A stretch of DNA of 64,000 bases from Phycisphaerae bacterium (lineage in GTDB: Bacteria; Planctomycetota; Phycisphaerae; UBA1845). A program made the translations under genes and the position numbers. Positions 17,125 to 26,261 of this stretch are shown one piece after another. The stretch covers positions 124,001-188,000 of the forward strand of contig JAGFJJ010000046.1 in assembly GCA_024102815.1 (NCBI GenBank), in the 5' to 3' direction. Position 1 is the first letter of the stretch, and each line of letters opens with the position of its first letter. The notes beneath the pieces were generated by a model, which was not told the origin of the DNA, made no database searches, and saw nothing but the letters and a program-made list of their open reading frames with translations.

Positions 17125-20100
17125 TCACGACATTCGTTCTTCCGGTGGGACGAAGTCCGGGTCGGGCAATCCGAGCCTCCACTTCCATTGCTTGATTGCA
17201 CAGTAGCAAGTGGGGACGACCAGAATGGTAACCAATGCGACAGCCATGCCGCCGAAGACAGGAAGCGCCATCGGTGTCATGACATCACTGCCTCGGCCGG
17301 TCGCAAGGAGCACGGGTACGAGCGCGGCCAGCGTCGTGAACGTTGTCATGAGGCAAGGACGAATCCGTCGCAGGCCGGCATAAATCACCCGCTCTTCGAT
17401 CTCCGCATAGCGCCTGATCGGCGATTTTCCGAACACCTGATCCAGGTAGGTGCCGATGACGATGCCATCGTCAACGGCGATACCGAAGAGAGCGATGAAT
17501 CCGACCCAGACGGCGACCGTGAGGTACATGTTATCGCCGGGAAATGGTCGATCCATCATGCCGAGGACATAGAGCCCGTTCTGAAGCTGCGGCCAGTACT
17601 CAAGCAGGATAAATCCACCGGAAAACGCAACGGGAATCGCCAGGAAAATCACCAGTGTCAATGGCCACCGCTTGAATTGGAGATGGATGAGGAGGAAGTT
17701 GATGAGTAGCACCAGAGGAACGAGAACGGCGAGGCGGCTCTTGGCCCGGATATTCCGCTCGTAACTCCCCGCCCAGCGCATGTAGTAGCCCTCGGGCAGC
17801 TGCAACTCACCGCTGACGACTGCGTCGTCGATAATTCGTTGTCCGTTCTGTACCAAGGTCGTTTCATCGATTCCCTGATTGCTCATCGTCACGTAACTGA
17901 CGTACTTGGTTCCTTCGCGACGAACACTCATGGGCCCGGTTACGCGATGGACGTCAGCCACAAGCGTGATCGGGATCTGCGCCCCTGAAGGTGTAGGCAC
18001 GAGAATACGCTCCAGGTCGGGCACTTCGTCGCGCAGCTCGCGTTGGTAGCGGATGCGGACCGGATAGCGGTCGAGGCCTTCGTATGTTGTCGTCAGATTG
18101 CGCCCGCCAATAGCGACTTCAATGACCTGTTGAACGTCGGCGATATTCACGCCGTAGCGGGCAATGGCCTCCCGGTCAATGCGGAATTCAAGGTAGGGCT
18201 TGCCACTCGTGCGCACGGCGTTGATGGCCCGCGCATGGGCGAGCCGATTTCGGAGAAGCTGCTCGATACGGACGGCGAGCACCTCGCAACGCTCCACACT
18301 GTCGCCGTAGATCTTAAGGCCGATCTTGGCGCTGAGGCCCGTGCTGAGCATTTCGACGCGCGTCCGGATGGGCTGCAGTTCCACGGAGGGAAGAACGCCC
18401 GGAAAACTGCCCGCCTTCCTGACATCTTCCCAGATTTCTTCCATCGTTCGATTACGGCGCATGCCGGCGAATTCGGGGTCATCGATCGTAGGCCATTCGC
18501 TGCGTGGTTTCAGGAGAATCATGGTCTCGAGCATGCCGACGGGTGCGGGATCCAGGGGAGATTCCACGCGCCCCAACTTGCCGACGACCATATTCACCTC
18601 CGGAATCTGCATGAATTGCACGTCCTGTTTCTGCATGACATCCATGACCGTGTTGATGGAGCCGGCGGGGAGCACGCTGGGCATGTAGAGAAAATCGCCT
18701 TCATCGAGAGGCGGCATGAACTCCTGGCCGATGCCCTCCCGCTCCAGCAACGATTTCAATGGGCGGTACTCGCCGAACGGCTGGGTAAGTCCCGGCGCAA
18801 ACACTCCCGCGAGGGTCTCGCTGCTCCGTGCGACCACATCTGTATAGTGGATCGCCAGCAAAGCGAAGATGAACGCGCCGATGCGAAACGCCATGCTGAG
18901 CCAGCGCCTTCTTTCAACTTTCAAGAAACCCCCGCCGCGCCAGAGGCTACAGCCGATGCGCACCGTATCGATGACAAGCGGAAACACGGCGAAAGCGAAT
19001 ATGGCTGCACCGGCCAGGGTCAGCCACCATGCCGCTGTCCATTCCGTCGGCATCAGGCCGACGCGTTCCAGTGGTCTTGTCACAGCGCCCAGCGTCGCAC
19101 TCCATCCCACCCAAATGCTCAAGCCCCACAGTACGAACGTGACAGGGATAAGGAGGAACAGAATTTTGTGGTGCAGGACCCATCGTATGGTGGGCACATA
19201 GAGGCGATGGATGAATCGGCTGGTCGGATTGCGCTCGATGGGCCTGATCTGCTCACGAAGTGTAAGGAAAGTGATTAGTGCAATGGCCGCCGCGACGATG
19301 ATTGCGACGCGCGCCCCCGGCCAGGCGAAGTAATCGCTCACAGCAGCCGTAACGGTACCGAAAAATGGATGGATTGCATCGGACTGCCACCAGAGGACAA
19401 ACGCCAGAGCGCCGAAGGAAGCTGCCACGCCGAGCGCCGAAGAGCGAGGCAGGCGCCGGTTGCTTAGCATGATCGACGCAAGAGGCGGGACAACTGTCAG
19501 TGCCAGAAGAACGGCACCGACCATGCAGAAGGTCTTTGTCCAGGCCAGAGGCGTGAATAGCTTGGCCGATTGACCCTCCAGGAAAAAGACCGGGAGGAAG
19601 GAAATGACGGTCGTGCTGATAGCGGTGACAATGGCCGATCCAACTTCCGTGGCCGCTTCTCCTACGATCGCCCTGCGGCGGGAATGATCGATCATCTCGC
19701 GAAGAGTGCCTTGGGTATCGGCTTCGAAAGCCGTGTATTCATCCCGTCGGTCCGTGAGGTGCTGGCAGATGTTCTCCAGCATGACAATGCCCATATCGAC
19801 CATTGTCCCGATGGCGATGGCGATACCCGCAAGACTCATGATGTTGCTGGGAAGGCCGAGCGCCTGCATGCAGATGAAAGCAGAAAGAACAGCGAGCGGG
19901 AGCGTGACGGCAATGACCAGGCTGCTGCGGAAATGAAGCAGGAAAAGTACCACGGCAATCACCGTGATGAGCAGCTCCTGCGAAAGCGCTTCAGTCAGCG
20001 TGGCCATCGTTTCGTGAATCAAGTCGGTACGATCATAGAATGCGTTGATACGCACGCCGGGCGGAAGCCCTCGCTCCACGGCATCGATCTTGCCGTGCAC

Positions 20101-21204
20101 ACGCTCGATGACCGACAAGGGGTCCTCTCCGAAACGCATCGTGACAACCCCTCCCACTGCTTCCGCGCCCATCTTGTCCAGCGCTCCACGGCGGAAGTCG
20201 GGCCCGACGGTGACTGTGGCGACCTGGTGAACGTAGACGGGCGTGCCGTTCTCGGCATGAACGACGATATTCTCGAGGTCTCGAATGACTGCTCGTTCGC
20301 GCACTTTCCGCTCGGCCGTGTTTCGCTCTTTGCCGCCGAGAAACCCCACTCCGCGGACGAGAATCTCCATGCCGTTTTCTTCGATGACCTTGGCGCCGAC
20401 ATCGATGTTGGCGTTCTTAACGGCGGCCACGAGCTTGGACAGAGGGGCATTGAACGCGCGAAGTGCTTCGGGATTGACGTCGATCTGGTACTGGCGCACG
20501 AACCCACCGATGCTCGCAACTTCGCTGACTCCCTCGACGCTCTCGAGGGCCAATTTGACGTCAAAATCCTGGATGCTCCGGAGACGATCGAGGGAAAGCT
20601 CACTGAAATGCAACGGAGTACCGCTGATCGGGTCGATGAATGGTTCGGCGTCCTGCAGAGAGGGCTGCAATCCCGGATCGCTCTTGAGAAACGCTTCGCG
20701 GGAGGCGGCGGTGAGACGACCGTCGGAGGTAAATCGCAGACCCGGCCGGTCGGGTGAATACCACCCGTTTTCGACCGTGTACCAGAAGACCTGCCCCAAA
20801 GCCGTGGCGTCCGGCCCCAGCCGAGGCGAAACACCCTCGGGCAATTGCCCCTGCGCGACGTTAAGCCGCTCCAGAACCCGGCTTCTCGCCCAGTAGAATT
20901 CGACACTGTCGTTGAAAACAACGTAGACAATCGACCAGCCGAAACCACTGGTGGCGCGGATCTCCTTGACTTCGGGAACGCCCTGGAGCGCGACGGTAAG
21001 CGGATAAGTAACCTGCTCGTCGACGTCTTTGGGGCTGCGGCCCATCCATTCACTGAACACGATCACTTGGTTTTCAGCGATGTCGGGTATCGCGTCCTTG
21101 GGGTTCTCCTCAAAGGCCCGCCATCCGAAAATGGCCAGAGCTGCGGCCAATACCGCGGCCAGGAGCGGCGTCTTGAGAAATGTGCGTATAAGTCCATTGA
21201 CCAT
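17125..21204 (-). CDS. CusA/CzcA-type heavy-metal efflux RND permease
   Basis: The proton-driven inner-membrane pump of a tripartite metal exporter. It has the family start (MVNGLIRTFLKTPLLAAVLAA), the CusA hallmark GRSPKDVDEQVTYPL, the TM4 proton-relay block GTMVDMGIVMLENI, and a C-terminal IALFGIAVDDGIVIGTYLDQ block. At 1359 aa it is about 300 residues longer than E. coli CusA. Most of the excess lies between TM6 and TM7 and includes several extra hydrophobic segments (for example ALGVAASFGALAFVLWW, VAIIVAAAIALITFLTL, WWLTLAGAAIFAFAVF). There is also an addition in the first porter loop (WYSPDRPGLRF...). It lies 44 bp downstream of the adaptor gene in a four-gene operon. The metal is likely Cu(I)/Ag(I) given the partner's domains, but Zn/Co/Cd cannot be excluded. 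Confidence 0.9.
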   Translation of the reverse strand: MVNGLIRTFLKTPLLAAVLAAALAIFGWRAFEENPKDAIPDIAENQVIVFSEWMGRSPKDVDEQVTYPLTVALQGVPEVKEIRATSGFGWSIVYVVFNDSVEFYWARSRVLERLNVAQGQLPEGVSPRLGPDATALGQVFWYTVENGWYSPDRPGLRFTSDGRLTAASREAFLKSDPGLQPSLQDAEPFIDPISGTPLHFSELSLDRLRSIQDFDVKLALESVEGVSEVASIGGFVRQYQIDVNPEALRAFNAPLSKLVAAVKNANIDVGAKVIEENGMEILVRGVGFLGGKERNTAERKVRERAVIRDLENIVVHAENGTPVYVHQVATVTVGPDFRRGALDKMGAEAVGGVVTMRFGEDPLSVIERVHGKIDAVERGLPPGVRINAFYDRTDLIHETMATLTEALSQELLITVIAVVLFLLHFRSSLVIAVTLPLAVLSAFICMQALGLPSNIMSLAGIAIAIGTMVDMGIVMLENICQHLTDRRDEYTAFEADTQGTLREMIDHSRRRAIVGEAATEVGSAIVTAISTTVISFLPVFFLEGQSAKLFTPLAWTKTFCMVGAVLLALTVVPPLASIMLSNRRLPRSSALGVAASFGALAFVLWWQSDAIHPFFGTVTAAVSDYFAWPGARVAIIVAAAIALITFLTLREQIRPIERNPTSRFIHRLYVPTIRWVLHHKILFLLIPVTFVLWGLSIWVGWSATLGAVTRPLERVGLMPTEWTAAWWLTLAGAAIFAFAVFPLVIDTVRIGCSLWRGGGFLKVERRRWLSMAFRIGAFIFALLAIHYTDVVARSSETLAGVFAPGLTQPFGEYRPLKSLLEREGIGQEFMPPLDEGDFLYMPSVLPAGSINTVMDVMQKQDVQFMQIPEVNMVVGKLGRVESPLDPAPVGMLETMILLKPRSEWPTIDDPEFAGMRRNRTMEEIWEDVRKAGSFPGVLPSVELQPIRTRVEMLSTGLSAKIGLKIYGDSVERCEVLAVRIEQLLRNRLAHARAINAVRTSGKPYLEFRIDREAIARYGVNIADVQQVIEVAIGGRNLTTTYEGLDRYPVRIRYQRELRDEVPDLERILVPTPSGAQIPITLVADVHRVTGPMSVRREGTKYVSYVTMSNQGIDETTLVQNGQRIIDDAVVSGELQLPEGYYMRWAGSYERNIRAKSRLAVLVPLVLLINFLLIHLQFKRWPLTLVIFLAIPVAFSGGFILLEYWPQLQNGLYVLGMMDRPFPGDNMYLTVAVWVGFIALFGIAVDDGIVIGTYLDQVFGKSPIRRYAEIEERVIYAGLRRIRPCLMTTFTTLAALVPVLLATGRGSDVMTPMALPVFGGMAVALVTILVVPTCYCAIKQWKWRLGLPDPDFVPPEERMS

Positions 21205-21248
21205 GAATTCTCTCCGGGCAAGAGCGATCCCGCTGCGCGGCCTTTCAG

Positions 21249-23399
21249 TCAGCCGCCATGTGAGCGGCTCTGGCGGATCTTCTCAGCGACGGTTTTTGGA
21301 AGATTATCGATGTACTTCTCGGGCTCGGACGTGAACTTGTCGATGCAAGGTGGACAGCAAAAGTAGATTCGGACCCCGTGGAAATCCGTGTAGACTTTCG
21401 GGTCGATCTCACCCCCCATCACCGGACAAAGCGTTTGCTTTTCTGTATCCCGCGAATCGGCGTCGCGAATCTGTTTCTGGATCGACTCCGGCAGCTTGGG
21501 AATGTACTTCTCGGGTTCCGCTCGGAACTTCTCATCACAACCCCAACAGCAGAAGTAGATCTTGGCACCCTTGTAATCGATAAATACTGTCGGATCGATT
21601 TCGCCTCCCATGACCGGGCAGTGCGTCTGGACGATTGCGCTCTGTCCAGCAGAGGATTGACCGACGGGAGCGGATTCGCCACGCGCCTTCATGGGATCGG
21701 AATCGTCGACTGCAAATCCGCGGACCGTGAACAAACTCGGCTTACCAGCTAGCTGCATCTGGCTGTCGATGGCGAAATTTCCGCGGGTGACAACCGGCTC
21801 GCCGCTACGAAGACCGGAGAAAATCGGGTAATACCCCTCGCCGTCCTCTGCCTGCGCGAGCGGACCGAGGGTGACCTCGACGCCGCGGTACGTGGCGGGA
21901 GCCGTTTCGACGTAGACGAGCGCACGCTCGCCGGTCTGCATGACTGCATCGCGCGGGGCGCTGAGCACGGGGAATGGACTGGTGGGCTTCGAGTACTGGG
22001 GCAGCTCGCCGACAGGAACCATCGTCATCTGGCAAAGCGGACAAGGGCCGGGTTCGTCCGCCGTTTCCCATGGATGCATCGGGCAGGCATACGCGCCCCT
22101 CGGCGCCGGAATGGTCCCTTCTCCATCGGGGCCCAATGCCGCTTCGATCTCCGCCGTGACCCACATCCCGGGCTTGAGACGCAAATCCGGATTGTCGACA
22201 TGAATGCGCACGTCCACCGTTCTGGTCTTGGGATCGACGGAAGGATCGACGAAGAAGATTTCTCCCGTGAACGTCTCGCCGGGCAGTGAGCGCGTGGTCA
22301 CACGCACTTGCTGAAACGGCTTGACCCAGGGCAGGTCTGGTTCGTAAAGGTCGACGAGCAGCCAGAGATTGCGCAGATCCGCAATGGTATAGAGCGGATC
22401 GCCCGTCTTGACGTACATGCCCTCCATGGCCTGTTTGGCGAGAACGGTCCCGCCCAGGGGAGCGTAGATGACCAGATGCATCAAGGGTTGCCCCGATCGC
22501 TCAATGGCTGCGATCTGATCGTCCGTGATGCCGAGCAATTCGAGTTTCCGCCGAGCGGCATCGAGGAGCTGGTCTCCGTTGCGGCGCGTCAGCGTACCGG
22601 AAGCACCTGCTTGGGGCCGGGTGGCGCGCAGGGCCTGGAGGTACTCCTCCTGCGAGGAGAGCAACTCCGGGCTGTAAATCTCAACGAGATGATCCCCTTT
22701 GGTCACGTGCATGCCGGTGAAGTCGGCGAAGAGCCTGTCGATCCGTCCGCCAACCCAGGCACTGACCATTTTGTATCTTGTCTCGTCATATGCGATCCGG
22801 CCCACGGTGCGAATGCGCCTGAATAGGAGTCTCTCTCGAACGGGTTCGGTTTCGACCTCGGCAAGTCGGCGGGCGCGGTCGCTCAGCTTGATCTCGAACG
22901 AGCCTGTACCGTTGCCGCCGGTGTCGATGCGCTCGCGCTTCATGCCGCAGACTGGGCAGCGGCTGTTCGGATCGGAACTACCCTGATCGCCGCATTCCGG
23001 CATTGTGCATCGGTACCATGCCTGGTCGGGGCTAGTTTCCTCCGCGTTTTCACTGTGTTCATGACCCCCGGTTTGCATGAGGCTCGACGATGACGCGGGT
23101 TGGAGGCCGATTTCCTCGTTCCCCTCGTATTGGGGAACGAGCTCCATGCCACAGATGGGACACTTGCCCGCGTGGGACTCTCGTACTTGCGGATGCATCG
23201 AACATGTCCAGTACTCGACTTCCCGCTCTTCGAGGGACTTTGTCGTCGACGTTGTTCCTTGAGATGGCAGCCGCTCGGCTGCGCCGGACAGTCGCCAGGT
23301 CGCCCAAACGGCGAAGAGTCCGCAGGCGAAGAGAACAAGGGACCATCGCATGAGAATGGAGCGGAGCTCCTGTGTTGTTGGAGTTGCTCTTTCGGTCAT
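21249..23399 (-). CDS. CusB-type RND adaptor with three heavy-metal-binding motifs and two YHS domains
   Basis: A 716-aa membrane-fusion protein linking pump and outer-membrane channel. After an N-terminal anchor (about 18-35) come a metal-binding domain (63-90, CSMHP...CPICGMELVP), a degenerate second one (128-158, CTMPE...CPVCGM), the hairpin/lipoyl/barrel core (about 170-430), a third inserted metal-binding domain (about 435-462, CPMHP...CPLCQM), and the membrane-proximal domain. The C-terminus has two tandem YHS domains (about 590-640 and 655-705), each with CPVMGGEIDP and a YFCC-x2-C motif. Ordinary CusB is about 400 aa and lacks the YHS tail. Three bases separate its start from the stop of the outer-membrane factor gene; GGAG lies upstream. 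The extra domains suggest periplasmic metal capture and delivery to the pump. Confidence 0.9.
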   Translation of the reverse strand: MTERATPTTQELRSILMRWSLVLFACGLFAVWATWRLSGAAERLPSQGTTSTTKSLEEREVEYWTCSMHPQVRESHAGKCPICGMELVPQYEGNEEIGLQPASSSSLMQTGGHEHSENAEETSPDQAWYRCTMPECGDQGSSDPNSRCPVCGMKRERIDTGGNGTGSFEIKLSDRARRLAEVETEPVRERLLFRRIRTVGRIAYDETRYKMVSAWVGGRIDRLFADFTGMHVTKGDHLVEIYSPELLSSQEEYLQALRATRPQAGASGTLTRRNGDQLLDAARRKLELLGITDDQIAAIERSGQPLMHLVIYAPLGGTVLAKQAMEGMYVKTGDPLYTIADLRNLWLLVDLYEPDLPWVKPFQQVRVTTRSLPGETFTGEIFFVDPSVDPKTRTVDVRIHVDNPDLRLKPGMWVTAEIEAALGPDGEGTIPAPRGAYACPMHPWETADEPGPCPLCQMTMVPVGELPQYSKPTSPFPVLSAPRDAVMQTGERALVYVETAPATYRGVEVTLGPLAQAEDGEGYYPIFSGLRSGEPVVTRGNFAIDSQMQLAGKPSLFTVRGFAVDDSDPMKARGESAPVGQSSAGQSAIVQTHCPVMGGEIDPTVFIDYKGAKIYFCCWGCDEKFRAEPEKYIPKLPESIQKQIRDADSRDTEKQTLCPVMGGEIDPKVYTDFHGVRIYFCCPPCIDKFTSEPEKYIDNLPKTVAEKIRQSRSHGG

Positions 23400-23402
23400 C
23401 GG

Positions 23403-24887
23403 CTATTCTCCGGTCGACGCGTCCGCGTCGCTGTCAGGTATCAGTTGCACGCCTGCCTCGCGCTGCAGCTCTGCAAAGGCCGTCTCGAGGTTGGCTGTCT
23501 CTCGGTGCCGCATCAGTTCGAACTCGAGCCAGCGTCGCCATGCGTCGATCAGCGTAACGAAGTCAGCATTGCCCGACTGATAGCCAATGAGCGTAACCTC
23601 GTAGGCCTGACGCGCTTCAGGGATCAGTTCGGCATTCAGAACCTCGAGCGAGTGACGAGAGGCCTGGATGCGCGACCAGGCGTCAAACACGCGAAACGCG
23701 GTTTTGTTCCGGGCGTCGGCCAACTCGCTCTCCGAGGAAGCCAGCCGTTCACGGGCTTCATGTATCGCTCCCTGAACTCGGCCGGACCAGATTGGGAGAT
23801 TGACTTGAAACGTCAGGGCCCAGTTGTCGTCGCCAACCTCGCTCTTGCGGTTGATCGGGGGGCGTTGACCGGTCGTGATATTGAGCGGCGGAATATACGC
23901 GTCCCTGCCTTCTAGATAGTTCCATTCAAAACCCAGGGAGATATCAGGCCAGTATCCCAATCGGGCGAGTTCCAATTGCTCCTGGTTCTGATCAATGCGC
24001 CGTTGAAGCATCGCCAGCGAGGGATTGTGATCGGTGGCCAGCGCCATCACGCGATCCACATCGCCGGCGATGTCGCGAGCCGGAGTAGCTGTAGTCTGGC
24101 GTACATCGCTCTGTGCTGGCTGAGCCCGCAGTTGATTCAGTGAAGCCGCGGCGGCATTCCTCTGTTTGCCAAGACGAAACTCGTCGTCGCGAAGCTTGCC
24201 GAGTTCCGTATCGACGCGAAGCAGGTCCTGTTGCGGAACCCCGCCAACTTTGTACCGCGTCTCGACGACACTCCGCAGATCCTCGATCAGTTGCCGGTTC
24301 TCGCGAGTAATCTCGAGGAAGCGATCGATGCGATAAACCTGCCAGAAGGCAGTCTCGACATCCGCGACAAGTTGCTGGCGGCGCATGTTGAGTTGCTCGA
24401 GCGCGACGCGAGCTTCCGCGGCGGCGACATTACCCGCTCGCTCAAGCCTGGCCAGGAGGGGGATGGTCTGGTTAACACCCAGTGTGAAGTACATATCCCC
24501 TGCGGCCGTCTGGATTGGCTCTGGCCGGACAGCCGCGCGAATCGTGGGGTCTGGAAGCGAAGTGACCTGCGGAATCCTTCGAAGCTTCGCCTGGGTATCG
24601 GATATGGCCGCCTGGATACCCGGGTTGTTCCTCAAAGCCTGTTGGACATATTGGTCAATTGGTCGAGCCGGTTCCGCCGAGAAGACTTCCTTGGATTCGC
24701 CGAGCTCTGGGGGCGATTGCTGATGGGCAGGTCGCATTTCCCCCCACGCCGCCCGGGGTCGTTGCCAATCGTGGAGAGCGCGAGTCACTTCGCTTTGCGT
24801 CTTGTTGAATGTGGCGCATCCGGTGACGAGGACGCCGGCCGGGAGAAAAATGCGCACGAGACAAGCGCGATGGACAAACCTATTCAT
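23403..24887 (-). CDS. Outer-membrane efflux lipoprotein (TolC/CusC family)
   Basis: The outer-membrane channel of the metal efflux complex, 494 aa. The signal sequence ends in a lipobox (LVTGC), so the mature protein is lipidated as CusC is. Two repeated coiled-coil halves typical of the outer-membrane-factor family are visible: the first near ALRNNPGIQAAISDTQAKL and the second near ALATDHNPSLAMLQRRIDQNQEQLELARLGYWPDISLG. The start at 24887 follows AGGAGAGGTG. The gene is second in the minus-strand operon and translationally close (3 bp) to the adaptor. Confidence 0.9.
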   Translation of the reverse strand: MNRFVHRACLVRIFLPAGVLVTGCATFNKTQSEVTRALHDWQRPRAAWGEMRPAHQQSPPELGESKEVFSAEPARPIDQYVQQALRNNPGIQAAISDTQAKLRRIPQVTSLPDPTIRAAVRPEPIQTAAGDMYFTLGVNQTIPLLARLERAGNVAAAEARVALEQLNMRRQQLVADVETAFWQVYRIDRFLEITRENRQLIEDLRSVVETRYKVGGVPQQDLLRVDTELGKLRDDEFRLGKQRNAAAASLNQLRAQPAQSDVRQTTATPARDIAGDVDRVMALATDHNPSLAMLQRRIDQNQEQLELARLGYWPDISLGFEWNYLEGRDAYIPPLNITTGQRPPINRKSEVGDDNWALTFQVNLPIWSGRVQGAIHEARERLASSESELADARNKTAFRVFDAWSRIQASRHSLEVLNAELIPEARQAYEVTLIGYQSGNADFVTLIDAWRRWLEFELMRHRETANLETAFAELQREAGVQLIPDSDADASTGE

Positions 24888-25011
24888 GGAATCACCTCTC
24901 CTGCTCGGGAGAATTGCCCGCCAAGTCCAAGTGGCCCTCAGCTCGGGGTGGTCGCGGTCCTGATCCAGGTATGCGCGCAGCGAAACACTCCTGCGCGATG
25001 AGCAGGAAAGA

Positions 25012-25398
25012 TCAGATGATCAAGATGATGCCGGAGAGCGGCGCGAGTGCCGGCGGAGGCCCGTGGGCAAGATGCCCGCTGAACTGACGCGTCAGTCTCG
25101 GGCCAAGCTCACTTTCAGTCGCGACCGCAAGATAACCTGTGTGGACCAGACGATATGCAAAAGGCACCGTCGGAATCGGCGGCGCGAAATGGATGTCCGT
25201 GCAGGCACAATGGCGCGGCGAATCGGGCGCCTTCTGCTCAGGCTCACGCTCGGCGGGCTTCTGGCACCCACACCGACATTTCCCGGCGGCACAACAGCAG
25301 CACCGTTCGGCTGAGGGCTCGGCCGCTGCCCGAGCGGAGGCGCCGGGAGACGGAAGCGGCGAAAGTACAATCGCCAGAATGAGCATAAACCGATTCAT
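25012..25398 (-). CDS. Small Cys-rich exported protein heading the metal-efflux operon
   Basis: A 128-aa protein of no family I recognise. The ATG at 25398 gives a signal peptide (MNRFMLILAIVLSPLPSPGASARA). The mature protein begins with a dense cysteine cluster (CCCCAAGKCRCGCQKP) and has another pair in RHCACTDIHF, giving at least nine cysteines, followed by a Pro-rich C-terminus. It is 124 bp upstream of the CusC-type gene and on the same strand, so it is probably the first gene of the operon. The cysteine clusters beside a Cus-type pump suggest a periplasmic metal-binding protein, by analogy in role only with CusF, which it does not resemble. The open frame extends to 25710, but the sequence upstream of 25398 does not look coding. 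Confidence 0.6.
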   Translation of the reverse strand: MNRFMLILAIVLSPLPSPGASARAAAEPSAERCCCCAAGKCRCGCQKPAEREPEQKAPDSPRHCACTDIHFAPPIPTVPFAYRLVHTGYLAVATESELGPRLTRQFSGHLAHGPPPALAPLSGIILII

Positions 25399-25704
25399 CA
25401 CAAATGGTTGTACACTGCGCCGCCCCGGAAAGCAAACTCCGCAGTACCGGCCCCTCGATTCCGACCTCGATGCGGTTTTCCGCCGAAGCCGTTTCTTCGT
25501 ATTGGGGCTCCCGGAATATATCCTTCGGCCCCCTTTCGGACCGGACCCCTGAATTAGGCAGGGATCCTGACGTTGGGGTCGACCTCGCGTTGCGCCGAAT
25601 TCACTTTCAATCCAGAAAAGATTCACGATCCTGTGCGATCCACTGCAACAGGCCATGTGGGAAATCCACTCACACTTTGTTTTTGCGATGCAGGAGCGAT
25701 CAAC
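25399..25704. other. Divergent promoter region, 306 bp
   Basis: This gap separates the minus-strand metal-efflux operon from the plus-strand rhodanese gene. Both promoters must lie here. No metal-regulator gene is adjacent and no clear operator palindrome or promoter boxes were recognised. GGAG lies 8-12 nt ahead of the ATG at 25705. Confidence 0.4.
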
Positions 25705-26052
25705 ATGCAACCTATTGATATCGATAAACTAATGGAACTTCGAAAGCAGAAGACCGACTTGGCGGTTATCAACGTGCTGCCCAGCGAACGATTCCGCCGA
25801 CGCCATATTCCCAATTCTCAGAAGATTCCACTGGGCGCGTCGGATTTTGCTGAACAGGTGGAGAAAGCTGCCGGCGGGCGCGACAGGCCTGTGGTCGTAT
25901 ATTGCGCTAGCGAGGATTGCGATGCGTCGCCGAAGGCCGCCGCCAACCTCGAGAGCGCCGGCTTCACGGACGTGTACGACTTCACCGGCGGGATGGAGGC
26001 GTGGCAGGAAGCCGGCAGGCCCGTTCAGGCCGGGTGGAGCCCCGAAGACTGA
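25705..26052 (+). CDS. Rhodanese-like sulfurtransferase, single domain
   Basis: A 115-aa cytoplasmic protein covering one complete rhodanese domain. It has RHIPNSQKIPL near residue 34 (the usual GHIPGA-type motif), VVVYCASEDCDAS with the likely catalytic cysteine C67, and the closing GFTDVYDFTGGMEAWQEAG. Such proteins carry sulfane sulfur or reduce thiol-linked species. The ATG at 25705 follows GGAG and begins the domain, so the longer open frame from 25573 was not used. It is divergent from the Cys-rich/metal efflux operon; a link to metal or thiol stress is inference from position only. Confidence 0.88.
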   Translation: MQPIDIDKLMELRKQKTDLAVINVLPSERFRRRHIPNSQKIPLGASDFAEQVEKAAGGRDRPVVVYCASEDCDASPKAAANLESAGFTDVYDFTGGMEAWQEAGRPVQAGWSPED

Positions 26053-26261
26053 CCTGCCCCATCCGAACCCTTGCACGGTTGTCGGTGGGCGGGCATGGGC
26101 CGCTCGTGTCTGGGAGCCAACGATTGGTGTGGGTCTCATTCCAGCAGTTCAATCGACTGAGGGTCGGCCTCCGCCTGCCCACGGCAACAAGAGCGCGGTT
26201 GTTGCGGGCGCTCCGGCTCGCCCCGCGTTGACGCACTCCGGAGCGAACGGAGCCCCGCGGG

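Noticed and set aside
18043-19278. Long plus-strand open frame (411 codons) opposite the CusA-type gene
   Set aside because: It is an antisense shadow of a clearly coding RND gene; the product is His/Asp/Arg-biased with no domain.
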